Positions 52,201 through 64,000 of a DNA stretch of 64,000 bases are shown piece by piece. Each line of letters starts with the position of its first letter. The stretch's first letter is position 1. Location: NCBI GenBank assembly GCA_035582835.1, contig JAYKAV010000411.1, positions 952,843-1,016,842 on the forward strand, written 5' to 3'. A program made the position numbers and the translations under genes. The DNA is from Phoebastria nigripes. Taxonomy: Eukaryota; Chordata; Aves; Procellariiformes; Diomedeidae. The notes under the pieces are model-generated. The model saw only the letters and a program-made list of their open reading frames with translations, did not search any database and had not been told where the DNA came from.

Positions 52201-53918
52201 AAATTATAAAGAAACTACTCGGGAACCTAAGATACAGCTATTAATGGATAAATAGTTTCAAAAGAAGGCACAGAAATACTCAAACCATGCAAGACAAATA
52301 ATATCCTCCTTTTGGAATTGCTTAAAATCTAAATAGGATGACAATGTAAATGTATTTTAAAATTAATTACTTCATTATTCCATAAAATTTAAGGGTAGAA
52401 ACAAACCTTAAATAAATTCATAAAACCTGTTGAGCACAGTTGTAGCTTCTATGATAGCTATGGACATTTTGATGCTAAATTCAGCAGACACAAGTTTTTA
52501 CTTGCTGTGTCCTGCAATTCTGTCTACAATGGATGCATAAGAATTGTATAAAGAAAAAACTAAGAAACGTCTAGAATGGATTTCTGACAGAAAAATAATT
52601 TCAATATTTTCATAAGAAGACTCTAAAGAGAATGTCTTCTCTAAGAGAAACATATACCCTAATTAGAATGCCCTCCCATCACAAAAGCTCTTGAGGAAGT
52701 CAATTTAGTCTAGTGACAGTAACTATTCTGGAAAATATCCAGTGTTTCATTTCATCATTGGCTTCAACTAATTCAAGACAATACCACCACACAAACAGCA
52801 GTGCTGGTTCTCTCTCCTTTCCAACAGACATTTCTGCCCATACAGCCACATGCTCAACTAGAGCAGGCTGAAAGCTGTTTGTGATGGTGTTGGGACTAAT
52901 TCATTCTTCTGCACATCGAGTTCCCTGAGCTCGCTCACTCTGGTTTTATATCAGGGAGGGAGGGAGGGCGCATGCTGACAGTATGAGGAGCACGAACAAC
53001 ACCCTTTTAGGAGAAACCCATAGAGCAGTTTAGTTGTATTATGAAATAGCTCTCTTGGTGTGCAGTTCTGCAAAACAGGGTGAGTAGTAGAAGATCACTG
53101 CTACTTAGGAAGGGAGGTCCTCTCTCCTCCCAATCCATCCTTCAGCTTTTCTCCTTCCCCGGTCCCAGCTGCCATTACCTTATGCTGGCTCTGCAGCTCA
53201 TCATGTTCATCCCACTGTAAACCAACTCAATTCACTAACAGAGAGCAAATCCATACAAAAAAAAGTGAATAATTTTTCTGCCAGGTAATTTAATTGGCTC
53301 ACAGAAGGATCCAGCCAGCACAGAGATGGCACAGAGGAAGGACTACTGGAGAGGAACAGGGTGTGGAAAAGCAGAAGGTGGCAAGCCTTAGATCAGATCA
53401 GTTCTCAAGGAACCACAGTCTCAGATTACTGCAGTACAAGACATGTAGGACAGGACAGAAAACCTGCTGAGGACCTGGACATATTTGGGGGATTACTTAG
53501 CAACCAGCTCCTTAAGGCTATAATTTCCCAAGTTAGCCAGTCAGTGCTGTACTGACACAGCCCGAGTAAGCATAAGCAGCTATGCAGTAACTCTGAGGGG
53601 CAAAGAACCTGCCTCTGTTGTGCACTGAAATAGACCAAGCATAAATATAGATGAGGCAAAAGTCCCTGGTCTGTATTTCAGCACATTAGCCACTTAAACT
53701 CCATAGAAATATCTATGTTCCTCTCTTCAAGCTCAGAAGTCTTATCTAAAAGTAAATTTCCAAGTTGTTTCCAGGAACATTCTGGAAATCTTACTTGTTT
53801 TCAGGTGAGTAAGCAAGCTTTTGGCAAGCGCTACCTTGAAGACATTAACAATTTGAAAAACAGAAATCTGTAGATAGATTGCAGCCACTTAATTAATCCA
53901 TCCCTTCAAATGTATAAC
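46206..53918. other. No gene seen; unassigned DNA
   Basis: Mostly AT-rich. 52850-53660 is locally richer in G+C, with a short (GGGA)n stretch near 52958, and is followed by a strong donor-like site at 53804/53805. No CpG island and no recognisable exon. Confidence 0.6.
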
Positions 53919-53953
53919 ATAATAATAATAATAATTACTATTATTATTATTAC
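53919..53953. repeat. (AAT)n-(ATT)n microsatellite forming a palindrome
   Basis: AAT repeats (53921-53935) are followed after 'tact' by ATT repeats (53940-53952). They give perfect 13-base complementary arms (53923-53935 with 53940-53952) and a 4-base loop. Such tracts are prone to hairpin formation and length change. Confidence 0.92.
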
Positions 53954-54460
53954 TGTTATTATGATGTACTGGGCCTGAAGCAAACCTTACAAACTGAGGT
54001 GAAATATTCTAATGCGAAGTTGTTCACCAACATTACCTGCTGATTCATGTTAAAAACATGACTTTCATCCTGACAGAGCTTGAACTTTCAGAAGCCACTA
54101 TCTGTGAAACTGTCAAACAAAAACAAAAGTATGCATATGCTGATTTTATCACAGATCTGATTCAACAGGGAGAAACGCAAACTGTCCCAATTTAGCAAAA
54201 TATTTAAGAATTCATTTGAAATATTTGCACATTTAATATTTACCTCAGTATATTCAGCCTATTTTTTATTTAAGATTAAAAATCNATAAGCTTAATAAAG
54301 TATGAATGGCTATTAAAAGATGTAACTGGTAACGTATATTTAACTTCAAAGGTTTGCAAAAATGGATGTCTACTAAAATACCACATCTTTATTTAGACTT
54401 ATTTCATATAATTGCAATATTAATTCAATTTCCCATGACATAATTTATTCACAAATGATT

Positions 54461-54548
54461 TTTNTTTTTTTTTTTTTTTTTATTTTCATAAGNAGATTTT
54501 TTTTTTTTTCCCAACANCTCTCATAATCATAAAAGAATTCTGNGCTTN
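54461..54548. other. Low-quality, T-rich stretch with five N
   Basis: N at 54464, 54493, 54517, 54543 and 54548 fall in and just after two long T runs. This is typical of polymerase slippage in chain-termination reads. Sequence details here, including homopolymer lengths, should not be trusted. Confidence 0.9.
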
Positions 54549-55784
54549 CCATTTTCCCCATGAGTTTTTTGGGGGGTTATTTTTATATTCTGTGAATATG
54601 AGGGAAGACATACAATCTGCTCTGGCATATTCTTTGACACTGGTTCATGCATTTTCCAGTTTTTTGGACATTTTCAAGCTCCATGCAACATCCCAGAGAA
54701 GAAAGGTATCCAAACCATTTTTTCCTTCTAAGTGGCTCAAAGAATGTGTAAGTTAAATCACACAGGCTGAATTTTGACATGAAGATATAGCTGCCAAGCT
54801 TTAATTCATACAGAACACCTACATTAACATTTTTTAAGAATTAAGTATGACCAAAGTTCAAAAAGGAAGGAATTTTGTTCAATGGACTCTTATTTGTGAA
54901 ATAATTAAAAAAATAAGAAATTCTGTAATACAATGAAAGACCTTTAACTGCTGTATAGACTCAGGCATGTCTTTTGTTCATTCTATCTAGACAGTAAGTA
55001 AAATATGAGTAAGTTTGCCTACAGTTTGGGTTTTTTTTAATTTAGAAGCTGAAAAATAAGGTCATATATATTTACTGTTTACTCTATAAAGGCAAAATAT
55101 ACCATTTGCTTTCCCAGTTATAAGAACTACCTTTTCAGAAAATAAAAAAAATATTTTAATATGCTCTGAATTCTGATCTCTGGCAGTCATGGAGCAGTAC
55201 AGTGTAAAAAGTAGTGCAGTAACAAATCATCATTCAGGTTTAACTTGTTAAGTAACATTTAACATGGCAATTTTACGTGATCAATTTTCAGATAACGGAA
55301 AACTAGGCAATAATGAATATTTCCTCTATACTCTCTGGTGTCCAACTACTTTATATCAACAGAATAAATACTTTTATTTCGAAACACTGGCCACATTCAG
55401 ATGGTTTTGTGTTTGCTTGAGAGAAGCAAACAAGAAATAAAGAGGCTACAACTGTGTTTGCATTGTCAGATAACGTTCGAAAATAGAAAAGCTAAACCCA
55501 CCATTTTAATAATTCTTTCCAAAGACAAAAATCCATTAATAAGCAAAACATGTCAACAACTTAATTAAATATTTCATAGCCAATGTAAAGTTATGCAGTG
55601 TTAAATTTTATTTTTTATGGTATCACATTCACTACTGATACGCTACACAACAGATAATACATTCTGAATTTTTCTTTGTTTATTAACAAGCCCTTGTAAT
55701 TAACTTCCTTTTAAATCATAAGTATGATACTATTTTAATTTCCCTCACATTCTCTACCCTATCATTTGGAATCACATTAAGCTG

Positions 55785-55865
55785 ACTCTTAGCAGGCCAC
55801 CTGGTGTAATTCTATGACATTGAAGTGAGCTGTTCTGGTATGCAGGAAACACTGATAGTCCTCTG
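55785..55865. repeat. Possible ancient amniote repeat fragment
   Basis: 'cacctggtgtaattctatga' followed by 'cattgaagtgagctgttctg' recalls the old repeat word series 'gctggtgtaaatcagca', 'cattgaagtcaatggagct'. Only about 60 bases are comparable. Confidence 0.28.
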
Positions 55866-57467
55866 TGCTGAAATCCATTTCTCTAACTGATGACAGAAGT
55901 GGGGGAAATTAATTTTTGCTATTCATAAATACCTGACAGGTTTAATGTAAATGTTTTGAAAAAGACCTCAGCATATGCTGCACATACATTATATATGCAG
56001 CAGTGCACTGGAATATTGTATTTCCAACCCATTCAATTTCTAGATCACTAATGCTGAAACTGTTGAAATTTCTCAAATTACTTCCATATTGTAATTTTCT
56101 CCATATACATATAAACAACAACAGAGGCTTCCATGAAGCCTTTCAGTCATTAAAAAACATTAGACATTTAGGACAACTTGTTTGATAGAAATGCTACAAA
56201 GAAATGTATGGTACCTTGCCCAATAAATTAATGAGGAATGAGTTGCTTATGCATATGTGATCAGAGACCAGAGGGAATTCTATTACAAACTTATATGACC
56301 AAGAACACTTTCTCATGAAATACAGAATATTTCATATTCCTAAAGCCATATCAGCAACCTTAACATTATTGCCAACCCCCCATCCTCACCCCTCTCTACA
56401 AAAAGACCAAAAATTACTCTAATCTTACCAGCAAAATCAGATTTGCAAAGGTCTCCTCAACATACAAATTTATTTGAATGTCTGGGATCTAAACAAAGAA
56501 CTGCTACACAGAACAGCTGGAAAAACTTCTTGGTTTTCATACATATGCAAACAACATGGACATTGATGAAAATAAAGGATCTAGAAGTCAGGAAAGAACA
56601 AAATGAGGCATTATAGGAGAGGGACTCAACTACTTAACTGTTGTTATGTCAAAATATGCACTTTTCCACTATACATTGTGAGACCTACTGGATTTCCTTT
56701 TAAACCCTATATGCCCAAATACCATTATTTACAAATACTGAATACCAGACACTGAAATTTTTCTAAAACTAAAGCAAACAGGTTTTTTTAATGATACAAA
56801 CTTAGATTCTAATTTTGTACAGAAAAAAATGAATTTTACTGAGTGTGAAAATTCATTACCTCTGTGTCTTTGTGGGCATGCCTGTATGTCAGTGTCTGTT
56901 TTGAATTTGGACACATCTGCTACCTGGTATCAAACAAAACAGCAGCAGTGCCCAAGAAATCAATACATGACCATGATCAACAAATTATAGTCACACAAAA
57001 ATAAGAAATATATTAATTAGCCAGCAATAGGATTTATGACTAGAGAGAGACCTAAAAATCTAATGCAATCCCGATTTTAAGGGGAAGACTCCATATGTAT
57101 TAAGTGTGTTTAAAAAAAAAAACAAAACACCCTATTTCTGTATTTTGTCTAAACTCTAAATAGTTGTTGCATATATCCAAAACCCTGAAACAGCAAATAG
57201 CAGTACAACTAAAGATAAGATGGAAGTTAAGAACACATAGATAAAACCCACATATTTTGATCAAATAGAAACAAAAGTCCTATAAGCAAGATCAAGTATT
57301 ACTTTACAGAATAATTTCTCAACATAACATCCAGGAATATTTTAAAATCTACTTTAGTAGTCTATTTTAATAGACTATAGCCTAACAGTCCCACAGTATT
57401 AAAGTATAACAAGAATATGAGATTCTTAATTTTCTATCACATTACTGTTGTGAACGCTCTTCCTTTT

Positions 57468-57517
57468 ACAAGGAAAGTTATAAAATACTTCAACAAGGAA
57501 AGTTATAAAATACTTCA
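57468..57517 (+). repeat. Perfect 25-base tandem duplication
   Basis: The unit starting acaaggaaag and ending acttca is present twice with no mismatch (57468-57492 and 57493-57517). Perfect identity implies recent origin or an assembly error. Confidence 0.95.
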
Positions 57518-60500
57518 GGATTTGAAGAAAATTCTGGATTATTTCACAAGTGCTCTATCTAGAGGAATAAATGCCTCTGGAGATGAAGATGCTGCTTTCC
57601 TAATTCAGACCCTATGAAAATGCTATTAAACCTGTAAACCAATTTACATTTATGTTAAGTGAGTACAATTGAAGTAACTGAAGTACAATTTCAGACCAAG
57701 AGTTTTTTAGAGAAAATAATATCGCTTCCCTTCAGTGCAATTTATAGCCATGTTTTCAGTAAAAGATAAAATAATGTCATTTCACTCACTCCACAGCAGT
57801 TTTGTGATACTTGCAATTGGTTGTCAGTCAAAGAGAGCCTAAAGACAGGACAGTTTCTGGTGATAATAATCTGTGTAAGTGGCTTAATAATGGTTTGTGT
57901 CACACACAGTGTACTCTGAATCACCCAAAGCCAAATTTTATAACACATTTTGTACAACTTTTTAATTACTTAAACATAGGTACATGTATTTTTAATAATA
58001 TTTTTTCTCTGCTCCAATTGCAAAAACATGAAAAAAGATTTAAACTCTAAATATTCAAATATTTAGAATAACCATAGAGAAACCGATTTTCTTTTATCAT
58101 ATTTGTAACACATAGCTTGAAGAATTTGGCTCTAAAGCAATTAAATCAGGTCAAGGAGAATCAGCCCACACTTACTCTTCAACAGACAGAACTGCAACCA
58201 AGGCTAACAATGGCTGAAAAGAAGTCAGCAACTTGCTCTTATCATTGGAAAATAACAAGTTGTTGGCCAGGCAAAAGGAGGCACAACCTGGCTTCCCTTG
58301 AAGGGATTTGCCCTAAGCTATTTGTGCAAAATTGCCTTATTGCTTGTGGTGTATCAGGAGGTCCAATGCCTCTCAGAAAAGTAGGACTTTTTATGCCTGC
58401 ACACTAACTAGGTCCAGTCAGAGAAGGCAGAAGGGGCATGCCTAGCAATTCCAGGAAAAGCTTGATATTCTCAGGTTTTACTAAAATCTCTCTCCTAGGC
58501 AGAAAAAGAGGACCTGTTCAAAGGAAAGCTAGAATATCCCAGCAATCCACATTCTCAGGAATATGTATACCTGCAGTAAACTCTAACAGTCCCCACTGGC
58601 TGCTGTAGGGCAATGGTGCAAAAATGCCATTCTTGTGCAAGGTTTGCACTAGAACACAGTGTGCTAGTGGGGAACCAGAAGTCAAATTGGCACATACATT
58701 TCTGATTTTCACTGAGGAAAGGTCATCTTCAGCATGGGAATATATTTTCACAACCATGTAAATAATACAGTGAACTTTTTTTTACTGAATGATTTGATAT
58801 TATTTTAATAAGTATTTTGAAATTTTATTAATTACTCATGAAGAAGAGAATTACCAAAGAACTGCACAACTGTCATCAAAGCAGGGTAAGCATTATCAGA
58901 TCTACTCTATAGGACAGTTAATTGAACTATACAAATGATTGTAAAAAAAAAAAAAAAAGGAAAAGCTACCTTTCAGGAAAAAGATTTCTTTTTAAGTTAG
59001 CTTTTTTTTTTCCCCTGCATACAAACATTACATCTGAACTAGTGCTATTGGCCAATAAACCATTCAACTCACTAAACCTGCAGAAATCTATTACCAAACT
59101 AAAACAGTTTATCATAGGGTCAAGAGAACAGTAGAAGAATACTCATTTTTTGCAGCAGAAGCAAGGTCTTACTGAATTTTGCAGACAGTTATCAAATCTT
59201 CAACAGGTTCAACAGCCAAACTTCATTTAGATTTCACTCTGATCTCAGAAGCTGAGAGAGGTCTTTTGCATTACTCCCCCGCCACTGACAATCATAGAGA
59301 GTCTTCATGTNTATCTTTTCCACTTGTAACATCCACAACGTTTTTCTTGGCTCTGCTTTCTCTTTTGGTTTCTCACTTGGCTTGGAACCACCAGGCTCCT
59401 ATGAAACCCACCCACTAGGGAAGGATAAATACTTCATTGCTTAGCAATTATATCCACTGGCTTATCTGATTCAGATTAATAATGTGGCATGAATGTCTAC
59501 AAGCTTTCAGCCAGCTGATTTAAATCATAGACAACTTAATAATCCTAACTATTTAATACCATTAAAATTTTTTCATACTCATCCATGTTATATTATCAAT
59601 AAAATTACTACACATAGGAAAAAATAGCATACCGTTATATACAAAAATATTCAAAACAATAATAAAACATTCATCTTAAATAAAACAAAAATGCTAATGA
59701 CAGTGCATTTCCCTAAGTATTATATATCACTATGTGCATTTTCATTCAGTGTTCTACGCAAAAAACATCTGGGTTTGTCTTCTGAACTACCACATGTTCT
59801 AGGACTGTATTCCCATTTGCACAGTCTCTGTATAGACTTATTTGATACATTTCATCTGAGCATATTTGAGGTAGCTGAGTGTTATATACCAGAAATAAAT
59901 CAACCCAATCAGACAGCTGAGGATACATGTCCCTTACATTTTGTTATATTACATGTTACTGTTAAAAGAAAAAAAAAAAACAACAAATCCACACCTTACT
60001 GAGGTCTATGAGATTATGAAAAGGGACCTCACTGTATTTTTTTAAGATTGTTTTAAACAAAAGATCATCAATGTTAGTAATGTTTATAATTAAAGCACTA
60101 GTGGAGAACCAGATTTCTGATATTGTAACAGTCATTCTGGAAATAACCTTTAACAACTCTAATGTGTTTTTCAAGAATTTCTGAAGATAGCAGGATCATT
60201 TCTTCAAAGTCCATCATATAGTGACTACAGAGAAGACTTATATACAACAAATTTCAAAAGAGCGATGCAAATAAATGCATGCCCTGACCAAGTTTGAGAG
60301 AAAAACAAATAAAAAAGAAACAAAAAATAAAAATCAATTGGTAGTATGTAGACAAATTATTAAAATAAAAATAACTTCAGTTTAACAACAATTTAGCATA
60401 ACTTTATGTTCATGTTTTATGACAAACATCATCTTTTCATTATCAAATTAATCCCATGAATTCTATTAACTCCTAGGCAAGTCGTGAGAGATACCTTTTC

Positions 60501-62184
60501 TTTTTAGTTGATTAACATATTCTATCACAACAGTGTTCTCCAGAAAAGGTGCACTGAAATGAAGATTTCTGTTCTGCTTTTCCCACCAACTGATTCAACA
60601 ACATGTAGAATCATGGTCCTCAGACAAGAGATAAGAAAGCAACATCATTTACTTCTCTAGAAATCATCCAACAATGCAATGAGTAATCATCGCACCTTTC
60701 TCATTAACTTTCACCTGTCTGCGGACAGATGCCAGAATTGTCTACTCAAAACTGATTTCAGCCCATTCTCATACAGCTAAGAGACTGGAGTAAAGTGAGT
60801 TGTGCCTCTTTGTACTTCACATGATACTCTATCCCCAATTCTCTTTGGAAGCTCCCTTCTCTTAAGAGACTGAGCATAGTCCATTTGGCTTTAAAAAGCC
60901 ATCCAGCATGGGCCCTTATCAAACAAGCTAACTTACCATCAGAAAAGAGGAAATGCCCTCACATACACTGTACCTGGTGAAAGTAAGAAAGAAAGGGTAT
61001 GAACTCATAATAAATTTTATCAATGAAAAGTTACTATTGGCATCCACAAAGGACCTGAGTTAGGGCCAGGGAGTCCAAGATCCTCACAACACAAAGTTTC
61101 AATATAGCAATGAACCACATACTATGAAACACTTCAGGGTCTCTCCCAAAAATGGCTTCATGCTGTATCCCCAGAGAGGTATCCCACACAGCTCTCAGAT
61201 AGCTCTCTAGTATTAATCAAAATATCTGCTTAGTCAGACAAATGCACTCCACCTAACTCAAGTGTTCTCCATGCTATTTATTTTTCAAGCCAATTCTCTC
61301 CATCAACGTGAATTGCATCTTCAACTCTTGACAACTGCAAAGACCTGATGATTGTCCATTACAGGATTTCAAACTGATCTTCTGGGAAGGTCAGTTTCCC
61401 GTCTCTGCCTTTAACCTCTGTGCCTCATAGTCATCACGCAGACATGTAATAACTAATCATTTTGGATAACCGTTTTTGACCGTTTCTTTTGCCAAGCATG
61501 ATCAGATTTTCTTAACCACAGAAGCTTTGCTGTAGACTCTCCAGGAGAAGTACCTGCCTACTTGTATGCTTAAACCACCAACCATTAACTCACCTGAGCC
61601 TCCCCTTCCCCTGTGCACTTCAGTTTTGAGCTCTCGAAACTGAGGATCAATAGTGACTTTCTAGGATGATCTGACAACTCACAGTGGACCAACTGCTCAA
61701 CATTTTGCCTGCACATAAACACCCTCAATGTTTGTGATTCATTCACATGATTCTAAAGGAAGGACTGAATAAATACAAACCAGAGGTGGGCTCCCTACTC
61801 TAGTATGGGTATGGAAAGACTATATTTAACTGCTACGGATGGTCATTGAGCATAGCATAAACAGACGGAATGCTCTCCTACCACCAAGCCTCAACATTGC
61901 AAGCTCTTTGAATATTTTCTACATTTAGCCAAAAACATATATGTAGTCAAATAAAATTTAGTATATTGGAAATTTCGTGGAACAAGAATAGTATAAATTA
62001 CATAAAAGCCTACACAGTAACTCTTACTTTTGTCTGAGGTTTGGCAGCACCTTTCCAATACAAATAATAATACACTCAGTACCTTTTTCATTTCCATCTA
62101 TTACAAAGAATTATTATGTTACTTCAAAAACCTGCTCACAAACCACAGAAAAATGTTTCTGCCTTATCATTGGCCATAAATAAC

Positions 62185-62196
62185 GGGGGGGGGGGG
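62185..62196 (+). repeat. G12 homopolymer
   Basis: Twelve consecutive G follow 'aaataac'. All other long homopolymers in the window are A or T, so this is unusual in the local context. The true length may differ, since such runs sequence poorly. Confidence 0.95.
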
Positions 62197-63099
62197 AAAG
62201 ACAACCTATGAAAAAACTAAGAAAATCTAGAGAAAGGAAAAAGATAATATTCTTCTCATTATGACCTCTTAAACTGTACATTTTTTTAAAACCTTGCTAG
62301 AAAAGCACAAACCTTTCACCTGGAAAGAACATGGGATTCTCCTTTCCTCTCTTACACATACATATGCACTGACACAGAGAAATAGGTGAAACCCTAACTC
62401 TAGGTGTAGCTAATACAGGTGTAGAAGTTTATTTGAATGTAACTACTATCTACATCTCCATAATAGCAAAAATTAAAAAGCAAGACCTCCTTAAATTAAT
62501 ACAATGTATGAAAATTCATGGATTAACATGTCTATAATGTTTTACAGCTCTATCTGGTTTAGAACACTAGAGCTATAATACCTCACTCTTACAATACCAG
62601 AATCCCAAAGGAAGTTTCATGGTAAGATAATAGCATTGTACGTATAATAAAATAGATAACATCCAATCATACTTGCTTGTGTTACTTAATATCTCTTAAA
62701 TGATTGATTACTTTATAATAAAAGGTATACCTGCTTCTCAGTAGCTGTGTATGTTTACCCTCACAAAACTAATTTTTTTTTGAGAACTGACTGTGCTGTG
62801 TGTTGGTGCCTTGAACAAAACAAGCAGAAGGGATGTTCTGCATTGCTGTAGAACAGGGGAGGATCAATTCATTTAGGCAACTGAATTACTCTTCCACAAA
62901 GGAGAAAATGCACTCTCTTTTTGAGAAGAAAAGCAGTTCTAAGAGTTCTACTAAAAACTTGCAAAATATCACTTCTAAAAATGTGTGACATAAAAGGCAT
63001 ATTGGAAATGTGACGGTAGAGAGACGAGACAATTGGTCTCATTAACACCAGAGTACAAGCTATACAGGAATAATAAAGCAGGCTATGCCACTATTGGAC

Positions 63100-64000
63100 A
63101 AACTGTAAAAGGAAAGCAAAAACTTTTTATCAGAAGCTTTGCCAAGAGATTGCAACACCAACAGACAACCAGTATAGAAAGCCATTAGTAAAGGGAAATA
63201 AGACCATATGGAAAACCTATATGAAGTAGCTGCAGAATACATGGGCAAACACCAACAGCAGCCAGCCCCAAGGATCAAATGGTATTCACTCAGGAATGCT
63301 AAAGGAATTCAAGGATGAAACAGCAGAACTGTGGTGTGTAACCTTTCACTTAAATCTGTCTTTATATGTGAGGACTGGTAATGCGGACATGTGCCTAAAT
63401 ATGACATTAGGAAAGAACCCATGCTCTTCTACAAAGAGAAGTCCTGCCTCACAAACCTCTATTGGAGACAAGAAGCCTGGAAATAAGAGAGATTCAGTTG
63501 ATATAGTCCAGCTGCATTTCCAAAAGATATTTGATAATATTTCTGAAATAAGAGCTACAGTTCTCATGTAGATTAAAAGACAAAAAGTATTATAAGATAA
63601 AAATACAAAATGAAGTAAATTGTCAGTTTCCAGAGTGATGGGAAGTCACCAATATAATACTTCAAGAGTTTGCCCTAGGACACTGGAAAAGTTGAAAATG
63701 CAGGTGAAGCTAGGTTACTCACAGTAATGAATACAACGTCCAACAGAAAAACAGTAGAATGACTAGAGGGGACTGATGAAACTGAGACATTTAATGGACA
63801 TTAAAATGAAAGTAAAAAATACAATGCAGACAAATGTAAAGCAACCCACAAAGCAAGAACAGTCCTAAATTCACAAATAAACAATTGGCACAGAGCTGGC
63901 CATTGCAAGATCATGAGGTTAAAATAGCTAGTTCTGTGAAAGACTCAGTACAACACTAAGTAGCAGGCAAAAAAGCAAACAGAAAAGAAAGAATTATTGG
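63100..64000 (+). mobile_element. Ancient CR1-family LINE running off the right edge
   Basis: 'ggtattcactcaggaatgct' (63279), 'aaaggaattcaaggatgaaa' (63301), 'ctgtggtgtgtaacctttca' (63330), 'agtcctgcctcacaaacct' (63441), 'gattcagttgatatagtcca' (63492) and 'tttccaaaagatatttgata' (63518) correspond in order to the CR1 polymerase region. In one open stretch (63296-63571) the residues 'MLKEFKDETAELWCVTF' and 'DSVDIVQLHFQKIFDN' still echo the polymerase N-terminal part and the 'DxxxAFD' palm motif. The end ('caaaaaagcaaacagaa', 63968) lies in the later coding part. Frames are broken and about 40-50% of the element should lie beyond 64000. The left limit is uncertain. Confidence 0.82.

Larger units (their letters stand above)
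53954..63099. other. No gene seen; unassigned DNA
   Basis: It contains the N cluster, the 25-base duplication, the G12 run and one doubtful ancient repeat. 60480-61880 is less AT-rich and repeat-like in texture, but I cannot name it. No open frame exceeds 103 codons. Confidence 0.6.

Noticed and set aside
1..64000. tRNA, rRNA, snRNA genes, CRISPR arrays, CpG islands, endogenous retrovirus
   Set aside because: Looked for by eye on both strands. No cloverleaf boxes, no spaced direct-repeat array, no CpG-dense stretch and no retroviral coding motif or clear LTR with TG...CA ends.

Overview
The window looks like non-coding nuclear DNA from a sauropsid vertebrate, most probably a bird. It is AT-rich and CpG-poor, with many short poly-A and poly-T tracts. 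It carries chicken-repeat-1 (CR1) LINE retrotransposons of several ages, including copies with the typical 3' end (a 'ttggatcagatgacctcc' block followed by ATTCTGTG or ATTCTATG octamers). There are also very old amniote SINE remnants, and I see no mammalian L1 or Alu. No protein-coding gene, tRNA, rRNA, snRNA, CpG island or endogenous virus could be recognised. The window is best read as an intergenic desert or the inside of a very large intron. The open reading frames present are short and of the kind expected by chance in AT-rich DNA.

Layout. 1-12.9 kb is unassigned DNA with one CR1 3' stub (about 7.27-7.37 kb). 12.9-15.3 kb is a cluster of old repeats: a long decayed CR1 on the plus strand, a MIR-type SINE directly behind it, and a second MIR-type SINE in the opposite orientation. 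17.9-18.1 kb holds the only exon-like open frame next to a good splice acceptor, and it is unproven. 20.0-20.3 kb and 30.2-30.3 kb hold ancient SINE-like pieces. 22.9-24.2 kb is a 1.3-kb decayed CR1 on the minus strand, and 26.7 kb is a 3' fragment of probably the same family. 35.0-35.3 kb is another CR1 3' end. 39.05-40.70 kb is the best-preserved element: a CR1 of one type interrupted by a younger CR1 of another, with the outer copy resuming exactly after the inner one ends. 44.5-46.2 kb holds a diverged direct duplication. 62.2 kb has a run of twelve Gs. From about 63.1 kb to the right edge there is another old plus-strand CR1 that continues beyond the window.

No set of genes works together here. 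The biology on show is retrotransposon history: at least seven CR1 insertions (one nested) plus MIR-like SINEs. Twenty-three isolated N bases, several at homopolymers and five within 85 bases at 54.46-54.55 kb, suggest an older Sanger-style assembly. I found no evidence for a new biological system. The items most worth checking are the exon-like frame at 17941-18111, the direct duplication at 44.5-46.2 kb and the nested CR1 pair. Repeat identities come from my memory of family consensus sequences; no search was run.
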